From the NCBI GenBank assembly GCA_023411225.1, contig JAEYPA010000096.1, positions 1 through 61,314 of the forward strand: DNA of 61,314 nt, read 5' to 3'. Source of the stretch: Bacillota bacterium (GTDB taxonomy: Bacteria; Bacillota; Clostridia; Lachnospirales; Lachnospiraceae). Each line of letters starts with the position of its first letter. The first letter of the stretch is position 1. The notes under the pieces are model-generated. The model saw nothing but the letters and a program-made list of their open reading frames with translations, did no database searches and had not been told where the DNA came from. Below, one piece after another: positions 25,139 through 34,357 of this stretch. The position numbers were made by a program, and so were the translations under genes.

Positions 25139-26584
25139 TTATACTGTGCCATGCTTTTTGCTTGGACGGTACTCTCTTTTGGTATATAACATATCAAAGC
25201 CATAAATCAGCTGTTTTCTAGTTGTTTTTGGATCAATGATACTGTCTACATATCCACGCTTAGCAGCAGAAAGACAGCTGCTTTGAAGTGCTTCATATTC
25301 ATTCGCTTTTTCATTAATAAAGCTTACTGCGTCTTTGGCAGACTTAATTTCTTCTGCATACATAATCTGAACTGCATTTTTCTCGTCCATCATACCAATC
25401 TTAGCGTCTGGATAAGCGAATACCAAATCAGCTCCAATATGCTTGGAGTTCATTGTAATATATGCGCTGCCGTATGCTTTTCCGACAACAATATTAATCT
25501 TAGGAACAGTTGCATTGGCAAAGGCATAGGTTAATCCTGCAGTTGCTTTTGCAATTGTCTTCTCTTCTTCCATGGTAGCTTTATAACCGGTTGCATTAGT
25601 AAAGGAAACGACAGGAATCTGGAATGCATCGCAGAAATTAATAAAGTCTGCGGCTTTTTTGCAACCATTGGTAGAAAGAACTGTCTCAAAGGTCTCTTCT
25701 TTTTTATCCTCTTTATATAGGGCACTACGGTTTGCTATAGCACCTACTGTGGCTCCATCTAAAGATAAGAAACCAACTACCATATCTTTAGCATAGTCTT
25801 TTTTAAGTTCTACAAATTTATGATTATCTGCAATTTCTGTTAATAGTAATGCTGGATCTTCAAGTTCATTCTGAAGGTCTTCAGATACACGGTTTATATC
25901 ATCCTGACATTCATTAATAGAGTCCTCTTCGTTGTTGCCGGGTAATAAGGCAACTAAGTCTCTAATTTTACTAAATATCTCTTCTCTAGTACCAATGCCG
26001 TCTACTACACCATGTTCAGATTGGTAGGTAGCACTACTCGTATTACATTTTTCTATGTAGTTATTGGTGATAGAATTAGGAGAATTTACAAATAACTTTG
26101 CTGAGGTTTCTTCCATGAATGTAAAATCAGAAAGGGATGAGGAGATTGCTACTCCACCACCACAGGAACCTAAAATAGCAGTGATCTGAGGGATTACCCC
26201 AGAGGCAAATGTTTGTTTCAGATATACTGAACCGAAACTTGCAAGAGCATCAGTCGCTTCTTGAAGTCTGAATCCGGCACAATCGATTAATCCAATGACT
26301 GGAGCACCAACTTTAAGTGCTAATTCATAAATGTTTACAATTTTCTTGGCATGCATTTCACCCATGGTACCATTCAGAGCAGATGCGTCCTGACTATATA
26401 CATAAACTGGTTTTTCATTAATTAAACCATATCCAGTAATTACGCCGTCAGCAGGTGCTTCTTTTTCATTTAGATTGAAGTCTGTGCTTCTTTTGGTAAC
26501 CAAAGCACCTATTTCAACAAAACTGTTTTGATCTAGCAAAGATAGAATTCGTTCTTTTGCTGAACCCTGTACTGTACTACTCAT
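25139..26584 (-). CDS. mmdA: acyl-CoA carboxyltransferase (methylmalonyl-CoA decarboxylase alpha/MmdA-type)
   Basis: The 481-residue protein belongs to the biotin-dependent acyl-CoA carboxyltransferases (methylmalonyl-CoA decarboxylase alpha, propionyl-CoA carboxylase beta, transcarboxylase 12S). It has two crotonase-like halves with the acyl-CoA and carboxybiotin oxyanion loops visible as GSCGGGVA (about 148-155) and GKAYGSAY in the second half. It is somewhat shorter than typical MmdA (about 510). It is the first gene of the five-gene operon. The exact CoA substrate cannot be read from the sequence. Confidence 0.9.
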   Translation of the reverse strand: MSSTVQGSAKERILSLLDQNSFVEIGALVTKRSTDFNLNEKEAPADGVITGYGLINEKPVYVYSQDASALNGTMGEMHAKKIVNIYELALKVGAPVIGLIDCAGFRLQEATDALASFGSVYLKQTFASGVIPQITAILGSCGGGVAISSSLSDFTFMEETSAKLFVNSPNSITNNYIEKCNTSSATYQSEHGVVDGIGTREEIFSKIRDLVALLPGNNEEDSINECQDDINRVSEDLQNELEDPALLLTEIADNHKFVELKKDYAKDMVVGFLSLDGATVGAIANRSALYKEDKKEETFETVLSTNGCKKAADFINFCDAFQIPVVSFTNATGYKATMEEEKTIAKATAGLTYAFANATVPKINIVVGKAYGSAYITMNSKHIGADLVFAYPDAKIGMMDEKNAVQIMYAEEIKSAKDAVSFINEKANEYEALQSSCLSAAKRGYVDSIIDPKTTRKQLIYGFDMLYTKREYRPSKKHGTV

Positions 26585-26959
26585 TTTTTATCCTCCATAA
26601 TTTTTATTTATAGTAAATCCAAATTTCTGCCAATTATATTTTATAACATCTTAACAAGTATATCAATATTTTTTTGTCAGAAACGTGACGAAAATTCTGA
26701 TAATCGACTTGATATTTATTAATATTTTATATTTTTGACTTTCTGGTTTGGTAGTATATTACATATACAGTGTGATGAAATCTAGTGTAATACATTATAA
26801 GTATAGCATTATGTATATAATTTAATTTACAATTTGTGAATTATTATTTTTTTTTAAAACAAAACAATAGTAAAAGAACTCTGTCATGATTATGACAAAG
26901 TTCTTTTGCTTATAAAAGCATTGCAATATTATATATATAAAATCTTAACATCAATTAGT
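26585..26959. other. 375-base intergenic region upstream of the decarboxylase operon
   Basis: The gap is very AT-rich. It contains the dac terminator at 26872-26907 and must hold the promoter of the mmdA-to-oadA operon, but I found no convincing -35/-10 pair. I see no small gene or riboswitch. Confidence 0.5.
26872..26907 (-). terminator. terminator after the first DacF-like gene
   Basis: Arms 26872-26887 and 26892-26907 pair over 16 positions with one mismatch and a 4-base loop, ending in TTCTTTT and followed by more T-rich sequence on the minus strand. Confidence 0.7.
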
Positions 26960-28240
26960 CTACCTAAAGTGTAAAAATCTAGATAGAATTTCATCCAAGC
27001 AAAAACCATAATCAATTTTTTGTACACTATTCTTGCTATATATAGGATATTCCTTAAAGAAAACATTATTGATATAGTATCTTACATACCCTACCTCCTC
27101 ATTCTGCATGACAGGAGCTTTTGCATAATAGGGAAGACTATATTCTACATAAATCTTATCCGTAGCTTTCATAAGAATAGGGAAATTAATTGGTTTCATT
27201 TTGAGCTCTATCTCACTATTTTGTCCATTTAACACAGGAAGCTTTGGAAGCTCCTTTGTGAAGTCAGAAAGATTTTGATAGGTAAAGTATTTGATGCCAT
27301 AGTTCATTAACTGAATAGTGTCTTTCCATTTATAACTTTTATGAGGTGGCCAACCTGAACCCAATACAACACTTATAAATGTTCTACTATGGTCTCTAAG
27401 CGCACCTGTAAAGCAGTACCCTGCATTGTTAGTAAAGCCAGTTTTGATACCAAAGGCTCCATCCATCAGATATAGAAACTTATCTTTATTTGTCACAGCA
27501 TATTCCTTTTTCTGATCCACAGTCTTAAAAATGTGGGAAGGTGTATTTATAATGTTGACAAATTCTTCATTTCGTATGGCATAACTTGCGATGATAGCAA
27601 GGTCATAGGCAGTTGTAAAATGGTCCTTCGCATCTAAACCATTTGGAGTCACAAAGTGGGTGTGTTCTAATCCTAATTCCTTCGCCTTGGCATTCATCAT
27701 GGTGGCAAAACCTTCTACGCTTCCTCCAATATACTCAGCGATAGCTACCGCAGTATCATTATGAGATTCTAACATAAGAGAATAAAGAAGATCACGTATT
27801 ACAAACTTTTCACCGGCGTTTGCTTTTAACTGTACGTCTGGCATGGAAGCTGCATAGGAAGAAAAGGTTACTACATCATCTAGGGAACAGTTTTCCAACG
27901 CTACAATACAGGTCATAATCTTAGTTGTACTAGCCATAGGCATTTCCTTAAATCCATTCTTTTCATAAAGAATTCTGTTACTAGTAGCATCTAATAACAG
28001 TGCAGCCTTAGCATTAAGACCCAACTGATCCTGATTAGATTGACTTTGATACTTCTCAGAGTCAAGGCCAGAGTAATGGATGTCATCATTTTTCTTCTGT
28101 TCGGCTTGCTTTGCTTGGATCAGTATATTTTGTTTTGTCCCTGAAAATGGTTCCATAACACTATATTGATAATATCCAAACATCCCTAGAGCAATGATAG
28201 TTAATAAAATTATGATTCTTTTCCTGGTAAAATCATTCAT
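26960..28240 (-). CDS. D-alanyl-D-alanine carboxypeptidase (DacF-type penicillin-binding protein)
   Basis: This 426-residue low-molecular-weight penicillin-binding protein would trim the terminal D-Ala from peptidoglycan stems. An N-terminal membrane anchor lies at about residues 8-24. The three active-site motifs are Ser104-TTK-Lys107, Ser159-H-Asn161 and Lys266-Thr-Gly268. I start at the ATG at 28240, which has AGGTG 6 bases upstream, rather than the GTG three codons earlier. A second enzyme of the same class is at 35-37 kb. It follows the germination genes, but a forespore role is inference only. Confidence 0.93.
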   Translation of the reverse strand: MNDFTRKRIIILLTIIALGMFGYYQYSVMEPFSGTKQNILIQAKQAEQKKNDDIHYSGLDSEKYQSQSNQDQLGLNAKAALLLDATSNRILYEKNGFKEMPMASTTKIMTCIVALENCSLDDVVTFSSYAASMPDVQLKANAGEKFVIRDLLYSLMLESHNDTAVAIAEYIGGSVEGFATMMNAKAKELGLEHTHFVTPNGLDAKDHFTTAYDLAIIASYAIRNEEFVNIINTPSHIFKTVDQKKEYAVTNKDKFLYLMDGAFGIKTGFTNNAGYCFTGALRDHSRTFISVVLGSGWPPHKSYKWKDTIQLMNYGIKYFTYQNLSDFTKELPKLPVLNGQNSEIELKMKPINFPILMKATDKIYVEYSLPYYAKAPVMQNEEVGYVRYYINNVFFKEYPIYSKNSVQKIDYGFCLDEILSRFLHFR

Positions 28241-28315
28241 AAACTTCACCTAAAGATATCTTCCTTTTATTCTATTAAATAAAACCCATTTTATTCGTAT
28301 TTGATTAATAGTATT

Positions 28316-30559
28316 TCAATACGAATATTGATTTAATGTTAGGTCAATACTTACTTCAACCTTCAATTCATCAATAAAATTGGATTGTCTAGTCTTATAG
28401 AAGTTATAAATATTCCGATTAAGAGATCGACTCATTCTTAATGCATTTAAATAATCTATATTTCTGTCTCCTATTATCTGCCTAATCTGCTCTTCTATAT
28501 GTTTCTTTATCTGCATATTAATCTGCTTCTCAAGTTCATGATAAGCTTTTACTCGTTCTGTAGTCGTATATTGTAAGGTTTCTTCTATACCCTGTTCAAG
28601 GATACCTTGCCCTTCTATTTTAATTTTAAGGTATGGCATACCGTTTAGTAGAGTTAAGCTTTTGTTATTGCGAAGTTCACTTATCTGAACCACAAGAGGG
28701 TTAATATTTGCATCATTGTTTGAATTCTGAAGGAACAATCGACAATTGCCAATATATCCTTGCAAAATACCATCATATTTACTATCCTCTTCACTAAGTG
28801 TAGCTACCAACTTAGAATTATCTACAATCCCTGCACCATTAATTACAAGGCCATTTACTTGCAGGGTTACTATTGGAACATGAATGATCATATCTGAATT
28901 ATTACGATCATTTACTAAAGTACCAAGGGTAATCTTGCCCTTTGAGCGAATGGAAAGGTTATTATCATGTAAACGGATAAGGTAATTACCTATACCATCT
29001 GGTATTTTCTTATTATAATCCATTATTGTCCATAAAGAAGAATTAGTAAGGAATACTAATGTATTCTTAGATATTTCATAGTGTTTTTCACAGTAGGCAA
29101 TAAACTGTTGAAACCTCTCTTTATCTTTAACAAGATTCTCCCCCAACACGATTGCTTTTAGATGCCGATAGTCTAATTTTTTTTCTGAACATAACTTATA
29201 TTGTTCTTCAATTTCATATAAATTGTTACCCTGGAAATTTCGTAATAATTTCTCAGAATCACTTGAAGACTGCTCAGACACAGCAGCTAAATCTGGTAAC
29301 GCATAATATGCTGCAAACTGCCCATTGTTATAATCCACACCAAATACTTGTACAAAGTCACGATCTTCAATCTCTACCTGATTTGCACAGCTTTGCAGCC
29401 AAAGAGGCATAATCAGCAGAAATAAGGTGATTACTGCTGTCTTACCTGCACTACGACTCACCGGTTTTATCTTCTTAACAAGAATTGGTATTAATGGGAG
29501 TATGATACTTTGTGGTAACCCAATATAAATCATATAATTAGTAAAGTATTCATAGCAAAGATTGAGGTCCATAGGGGTTATGGATACTAGAAAGACTAAT
29601 ATTATTATGATTGGAAGTATGCAATTCTCTGATCTTTTACCAAAGATATGTTTGGTTATATGGCTCATATAATAAAGTAGTCCGCTTAATATGCTAATGG
29701 TACTTAACAGCCAAAGTGCTATTAGAATCGAATCCTGACGATTAAGTAGTGACCAAGGGAATTGTGCTAATTGTAAAATGGATACAGCTGACCATAGGGA
29801 TTCAGCAGAAGCCTTCTCTCCCAACAATCCAACAGTTAAGCAAAAAACCAATATAGAGAGTAAGAAGATGCAACTTAGTCCTCTAAGGGTGTGGGAAAAT
29901 ATGCCGGTTATTACAGAAGAATCTGGCTTTTTAGACTTTATATATGGTTTAATAAATAACAATAATTCTAATAAGTTAAATAATAGGAAGAATAGAAAGC
30001 CTGCGTTAAAGACTTTGTTAGCATCCGAAGTAAATATCGGTGTCAGATTGGCCATATCTATGTCTTTTAGTGTAAGAAGTAATAAGACTACAATTGGAAC
30101 CATTACGATATAGAACATGACTTCTGCATACCTTGCTCGCACTTCTATTCCCTTATATGCCATATATCCTGCCACAGCAATTAATGGAAGACCAATGGAT
30201 AAAGTAGAATATTCAGTTAATATAGTATTATTGATAACAGCTATAAATAATTTGGTTATCATTATGATTGTAAAAAAGAACTTAATGAGATAAAGAATAC
30301 AAAAAATTGTAGTTAGGAATTTACCAATAACTGCTTTGGAATAGGTCAAATAGGGACCATCTATTTGTTTTAGGAAAAAAGTGATTATGAGAAGATAGAC
30401 AAAAAGTAGGAGTGCACCTATTAAAAAAGCACCTAGTCCATCATAGCCCACCCCACTTGTTATGACATATGGTACGATTAAAAATAAAACACCAAATAAA
30501 TCAAATACAATAAGGCGTTTTAATTGTCGTAACGTGATTTTTTCGTTCTTAGAATACAT
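28316..30559 (-). CDS. germinant receptor fusion: GerAB permease joined to GerAC lipoprotein
   Basis: This 747-residue protein joins two subunits that are normally separate. Residues 1 to about 365 are a GerAB-type spore germination permease (amino acid-permease fold, about ten membrane helices). Residues about 372-747 are a Ger(x)C protein with its own hydrophobic signal and lipobox-like LWLQSC (Cys391), then the conserved EIEDRDFVQVFGVDY region. The linker is short (about 362-371). One uninterrupted frame covers both, so this is a true fusion in this sequence. Germinant receptors sit in the spore inner membrane and trigger germination. It lies 20 bases downstream of gerAA, and no separate gerAC gene is present nearby. 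Confidence 0.93.
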   Translation of the reverse strand: MYSKNEKITLRQLKRLIVFDLFGVLFLIVPYVITSGVGYDGLGAFLIGALLLFVYLLIITFFLKQIDGPYLTYSKAVIGKFLTTIFCILYLIKFFFTIIMITKLFIAVINNTILTEYSTLSIGLPLIAVAGYMAYKGIEVRARYAEVMFYIVMVPIVVLLLLTLKDIDMANLTPIFTSDANKVFNAGFLFFLLFNLLELLLFIKPYIKSKKPDSSVITGIFSHTLRGLSCIFLLSILVFCLTVGLLGEKASAESLWSAVSILQLAQFPWSLLNRQDSILIALWLLSTISILSGLLYYMSHITKHIFGKRSENCILPIIIILVFLVSITPMDLNLCYEYFTNYMIYIGLPQSIILPLIPILVKKIKPVSRSAGKTAVITLFLLIMPLWLQSCANQVEIEDRDFVQVFGVDYNNGQFAAYYALPDLAAVSEQSSSDSEKLLRNFQGNNLYEIEEQYKLCSEKKLDYRHLKAIVLGENLVKDKERFQQFIAYCEKHYEISKNTLVFLTNSSLWTIMDYNKKIPDGIGNYLIRLHDNNLSIRSKGKITLGTLVNDRNNSDMIIHVPIVTLQVNGLVINGAGIVDNSKLVATLSEEDSKYDGILQGYIGNCRLFLQNSNNDANINPLVVQISELRNNKSLTLLNGMPYLKIKIEGQGILEQGIEETLQYTTTERVKAYHELEKQINMQIKKHIEEQIRQIIGDRNIDYLNALRMSRSLNRNIYNFYKTRQSNFIDELKVEVSIDLTLNQYSY

Positions 30560-30579
30560 AGTATACCTAGTCCTTCCGT

Positions 30580-32112
30580 CTATTCTTTATTATCTAGCTT
30601 GCCCTTGAAAAACAGTCGTTTTCTAGCATTTGGTCTAGTATAACTTGGTCTTGAGGTCATCTTATTGGTTGGCATCTTTATAATGGCATCCTTATAATCT
30701 TTGTTTCCAACAATTCCGGAAGCTACAAATGGCACCAAATATGGTGTCCCAAAGCTTTTTAATCCGCAAAGATGTGTCATTAATAGCATGATACCTATAA
30801 TAAATCCAAGTAATCCCCATACGGCCGATAGAATGATGATTAGGTAACGAACAAGCCGAAAGGCTGCTGCAAATGCCTCGTTCGGGATAGTGAAAGCTGC
30901 TATAGCGGTTAAGGCAACGACAATAACTACCATAGGGCTTGCCAAATTAGCATTTACTGCTGCATCACCAATAATCAAGCCACCAACAATACCTATGGTA
31001 TTTCCCATAGGTCCCGGTAACCGTATACCTGCTTCCAATAAAAGCTCAAAGGCTATTTCCATAATAATAACCTCCAGTAAAATAGAAAACGGAACGCCTT
31101 CTCTGGCGGCAGCAAAGGACAAAGCCAGATTTGTGGAAATCAGCTCTGACTGATAATTAACAATCACTATATATAAACCTGGTAATGCTACTGCAAAAAA
31201 GGATGCAATATAACGAAGTATCCGAGAAAATGTCGCAATCTCCCACCTACTATAATAATCATCTGAAGCCTGATAAAAGGAATTTAGGGTAGTAGGAAGC
31301 AGTAAAACCATAGGCGAATTGTCTACAATAATGCATACTCGGCCTTCTGTTAAGGCCGAGGCGGCTTTATCCGGTCGTTCTGTAGACTGAAATTCAGGAA
31401 ATGGGGAATAATGATTACGCTCAGTCAACTGTTCTAACATCCCACTATCAAAAATACCATCTATAACAAAATTCTCAATTCGATGAACAATGTCATCTAC
31501 AATCTCTTTCTTTGCAATGTCATCTATATAGACCACAGCTACATCTGTCTTAGTTCTGGTACCAACTTTCATCTGTTTGATTTTTAAGTTGGTATCCTTT
31601 ATTCTCTTTCTTATCAATACCCGATTGATAAATAAGGCTTCACTAAAGCTTTCTTTGGAACCTCGGACAGTAACTTCATTTTCTGCCGTAGGAACTCCTC
31701 GATTGGCAAAACCTTTTACAGAGATTTTTAAAGCTTTGTCATAACCGTCTATAAGTATGGCTGTATCACCAGAAAGAATACCGTCTACAATCTTTTGTAC
31801 GGTATCCAGTTCCGTTACATCTGCACTTCTAAGTCCTTTGGCTTTTATATAATCAAACTTGTTCTCTTTAGGTAATTCATCCATTTTATAAAGCAGGTAA
31901 CGTAAGGTGTCTTCCTCTAATAGCTCTTTGTTAATCATGTTGTCCATGTACAAGAAGTAAATGTCTACCTTATTGGCTCCACCAATGGTAAATCGACGTT
32001 TTACCAAATCATCACAATCTTTAAAAAGAGTATTAAAGGTGTTGATATTTTCCTCTAAGTTTGTACTCATAGATGCAATTATTTCATTTAGTTCATTATA
32101 GTATGCTTTCAT
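30580..32112 (-). CDS. spore germination receptor subunit A (GerAA family)
   Basis: The 510-residue protein has the GerAA layout: a hydrophilic N-terminal domain of about 240 residues, the conserved PFPEFQSTERPDKAASALTEGRV region and then a C-terminal membrane domain with several helices. It ends in a basic tail. I start at the ATG at 32112 because a GGTGATA stretch precedes it; an ATG 15 codons upstream has no ribosome-binding site. A sigma-G-type promoter lies at 32130-32159, which fits forespore expression. Its partner gene is the GerB-GerC fusion. Confidence 0.94.
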   Translation of the reverse strand: MKAYYNELNEIIASMSTNLEENINTFNTLFKDCDDLVKRRFTIGGANKVDIYFLYMDNMINKELLEEDTLRYLLYKMDELPKENKFDYIKAKGLRSADVTELDTVQKIVDGILSGDTAILIDGYDKALKISVKGFANRGVPTAENEVTVRGSKESFSEALFINRVLIRKRIKDTNLKIKQMKVGTRTKTDVAVVYIDDIAKKEIVDDIVHRIENFVIDGIFDSGMLEQLTERNHYSPFPEFQSTERPDKAASALTEGRVCIIVDNSPMVLLLPTTLNSFYQASDDYYSRWEIATFSRILRYIASFFAVALPGLYIVIVNYQSELISTNLALSFAAAREGVPFSILLEVIIMEIAFELLLEAGIRLPGPMGNTIGIVGGLIIGDAAVNANLASPMVVIVVALTAIAAFTIPNEAFAAAFRLVRYLIIILSAVWGLLGFIIGIMLLMTHLCGLKSFGTPYLVPFVASGIVGNKDYKDAIIKMPTNKMTSRPSYTRPNARKRLFFKGKLDNKE

Positions 32113-32129
32113 ATTATCACCATTATTCG

Positions 32130-32159
32130 TAGTATTCTCATAGTATATCCAATGCATTC
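32130..32159 (-). promoter_or_regulatory. sigma-G-type promoter of the gerA operon
   Basis: On the minus strand GAATG (32155-32159) matches the sigma-G -35 pattern GHATR. After 18 bases comes AATACTA (32130-32136), one change from CATWHTA. The start codon is 18 bases below the -10 box, so the leader would be short. Confidence 0.5.
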
Positions 32160-32210
32160 TAATTTATGAAAATAATAAAATATTTGATGTGATAAATATG
32201 GACATAAGCC

Positions 32211-32243
32211 AGAGGGCTGTCGCACTAACTGCGACAGCCCTCT
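32211..32243. terminator. strong hairpin between scpB and gerAA
   Basis: A perfect 14-base GC-rich stem (32211-32224 and 32230-32243, loop 5) lies 12 bases past the scpB stop. T-rich sequence follows on the plus strand rather than the minus, so its efficiency for scpB is uncertain, but stem strength and position favour a terminator. Confidence 0.65.
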
Positions 32244-32254
32244 TTAATATATTT

Positions 32255-32824
32255 CTAAATATTTAGTTTTAACTGAACCTCTTCCTCTGCTTCCTGTTTA
32301 AAGTCATTTAACTGATCCTGGTTCAAGGTTGGAAGATTCTCAAGAGACGTCACACCAAAACAACGTAAAAAATCTTCTGTTGTTCCAAATAGTATTGGTC
32401 TACCTGGGGCATCTAGACGGCCTACTTCACACACCAGATTATACTCCACAAGACGATTCACTACATGATCACATTTAACTCCTCGAATTGCTTCTATCGC
32501 ATTCTTCGTGATAGGCTGTTTATAGGCAATGATAGAAAGGGTTTCTAGCTGCACATCTGTCAGCACATATTTTTTAGGAATATGAGTGATCTTTAACAGA
32601 AGATCATACATTTCTTCCTTCGTACAAAGCTGATAGGAGCCGTCTAATTCAATAATCTGGATTCCTCTACTTTCACTATTGTACTCATCCATCATAGTAT
32701 CTAGTATTCGTTTGGTTGTTTCTTCATCATGTTCAATGGTTTTGGCAATACGATCTAGTTCTACCGCTTCCCCTAAAGAAAACAATATCGCTTCGATTGC
32801 TGCTTTTACTTTGTTTATTTCCAA
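32255..32824 (-). CDS. scpB: segregation and condensation protein B
   Basis: ScpB is the winged-helix kite subunit that forms the bacterial condensin complex with ScpA and Smc. The 189-residue protein has the family core (AIEAILFSLGEAV at the start, PITKNAIEAIRGV and GRPILFGTTEDFLRCFGV in the second winged helix). The start appears to be TTG (32822-32824) with GGAG 8 bases upstream. It follows scpA by 11 bases. Smc is at 53-57 kb in this window. Confidence 0.96.
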   Translation of the reverse strand: MEINKVKAAIEAILFSLGEAVELDRIAKTIEHDEETTKRILDTMMDEYNSESRGIQIIELDGSYQLCTKEEMYDLLLKITHIPKKYVLTDVQLETLSIIAYKQPITKNAIEAIRGVKCDHVVNRLVEYNLVCEVGRLDAPGRPILFGTTEDFLRCFGVTSLENLPTLNQDQLNDFKQEAEEEVQLKLNI

Positions 32825-32835
32825 GGCATATTCTC

Positions 32836-33627
32836 CTACTCGTAAATAAGATTACTGGACAATTCTTCTGTTGATATACTACTATCATTCATATAGGTAA
32901 CAATAATATCGTCAAATACATGTTCTTGCTCTACTTTTAGCTTACCAACCTTCATAAGCTCTAGGACACATAAGAAAGTGATGATAACCTCCATCTTAGA
33001 GGAGCTTGTCTCTAAAAGACATCTAAACAAGAAGGATCTGTGAGCTTGTCCATAAGCTTCTATAAACAGCATCTTCTCATCTAAGTTTACTTCTTCTTTT
33101 TTGATATCACCATACTTACTACGGATGGGATCTATCTTATCTATTTGTTTTTTAATAACAGATTCGAAGATAGCATGAAGTTTAGATATCGTCAGATCCG
33201 ACAACAAATCCTCCACTGAAATAGGTTCTCTATAATCACGTATAGAGTCAGGAATCGAAGGCTTCTTAAACAACAGCTTTGAGGCGTCCAGTTGCCTGTC
33301 CTTAAGTTCAAAAGAAATATACTTATACATCTTATATTCCAAAAGACGTTCTACCAATTCTTTTCTTGGATCCTCTTCCTCTTCTTCTTCAGTCTCCTCT
33401 TTTGGAAGAAGCATTTTGGACTTAATATTTAATAAAGTGGCCGCCATTACAAGAAATTCACTCATTACATCTAAGTCCTTTGTTTCCATTGACTTAATGT
33501 ATTCCATATACTGTTCTGTAATCATTACAATAGGAATGTCATATATATTAACTTTATTTTTATCTATAAGGTGTAATAATAAATCTAAAGGTCCTTCAAA
33601 AACTTCTAATTTTACTGGAATCCCCAT
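32836..33627 (-). CDS. scpA: segregation and condensation protein A (kleisin)
   Basis: ScpA is the kleisin subunit that links Smc heads with ScpB. The 263-residue protein starts with the typical VKLEVFEGPLDLLLHLIDKNK region and ends in a winged-helix part. An acidic stretch (EETEEEEEEDP, about residues 78-88) lies in the variable middle, as is common. The ATG has AAAGGA upstream. It follows the degenerate M50-protein gene by 30 bases, a common neighbour order in Clostridia. Confidence 0.96.
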   Translation of the reverse strand: MGIPVKLEVFEGPLDLLLHLIDKNKVNIYDIPIVMITEQYMEYIKSMETKDLDVMSEFLVMAATLLNIKSKMLLPKEETEEEEEEDPRKELVERLLEYKMYKYISFELKDRQLDASKLLFKKPSIPDSIRDYREPISVEDLLSDLTISKLHAIFESVIKKQIDKIDPIRSKYGDIKKEEVNLDEKMLFIEAYGQAHRSFLFRCLLETSSSKMEVIITFLCVLELMKVGKLKVEQEHVFDDIIVTYMNDSSISTEELSSNLIYE

Positions 33628-33657
33628 AAAACGAAACTTTCCTTTCTCTTCAGAAGC

Positions 33658-34257
33658 CTATAAAGACAACAACAGATTAATCATTCGAATACCGAGTATT
33701 GGTATAATCTCCGTAAACAGAACGATAAATAAGGCTATTTTTATGAAGGTATCTGAACGAATAATATGAATAAAACTTTCGGTAGATTTGCCGGCAATGA
33801 TGAGTCCCATATCAAAGGCTGAGATAGGAAATAAATTCACAACAAACATACCTAGACTGATTAATAAAATATAACATATAAAATAATAATTAAATCGTTG
33901 ACTAATATCCATATCTACTAACAATTGGTCTATTTGTAATCCTCCATAGCAAACGCTATATGCAAAATATGCAACTACTGTACATAACAAAAGGCATAAC
34001 AGTCCAGTGATACCTATGTAGGAGGCATTCTTCTTTTCCTTAATCTCATACCGATAGGGTTTAGAAAAACCGGCAAGAGAAAGCACACAGAAAATAAGCC
34101 CAATAGGGTCTATATACTGTGGTAAATACAATACCTTGATCAACGATACTTTCTTTTGGGATTGTAATCTATATACCATTGCCTTAGGTATCTCATGTAA
34201 TATCATAACTAAAAGAGCTGCAAATAAACTTGCAACAATTTGGATTAGGTATTCCAT
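33658..34257 (-). CDS. site-2-protease-like membrane protein with a degenerate active site
   Basis: The 199-residue membrane protein resembles the M50 family that often precedes scpA in Clostridia; IDPIGLIF after a conserved-length spacer and NLFPISAFD later fit its pattern. However, the zinc motif HExxH reads HEIPK (residues 21-25), so the second histidine is lysine, and the second motif lacks the usual PxxDGG. The protein is therefore probably not an active protease. About four to five hydrophobic helices are visible. I start at the ATG at 34257 with GAGG upstream, rather than at a TTG 4 codons earlier. Alternatives: a structural or regulatory pseudoprotease. Confidence 0.8.
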   Translation of the reverse strand: MEYLIQIVASLFAALLVMILHEIPKAMVYRLQSQKKVSLIKVLYLPQYIDPIGLIFCVLSLAGFSKPYRYEIKEKKNASYIGITGLLCLLLCTVVAYFAYSVCYGGLQIDQLLVDMDISQRFNYYFICYILLISLGMFVVNLFPISAFDMGLIIAGKSTESFIHIIRSDTFIKIALFIVLFTEIIPILGIRMINLLLSL

Positions 34258-34357
34258 AGAAGTCCTCAATCTTTTCTAATGACATGTATAGCGTAGTATC
34301 TATTCTCACATTATTAAAGAATAACATATTAAATAAATTTCTTCAACTGTATGTGTG

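Noticed and set aside
26585..26871. A hidden small gene or riboswitch upstream of the decarboxylase operon
   Set aside because: The sequence is AT-rich with no ORF having a ribosome-binding site and no conserved stem-loop layout that I recognise.
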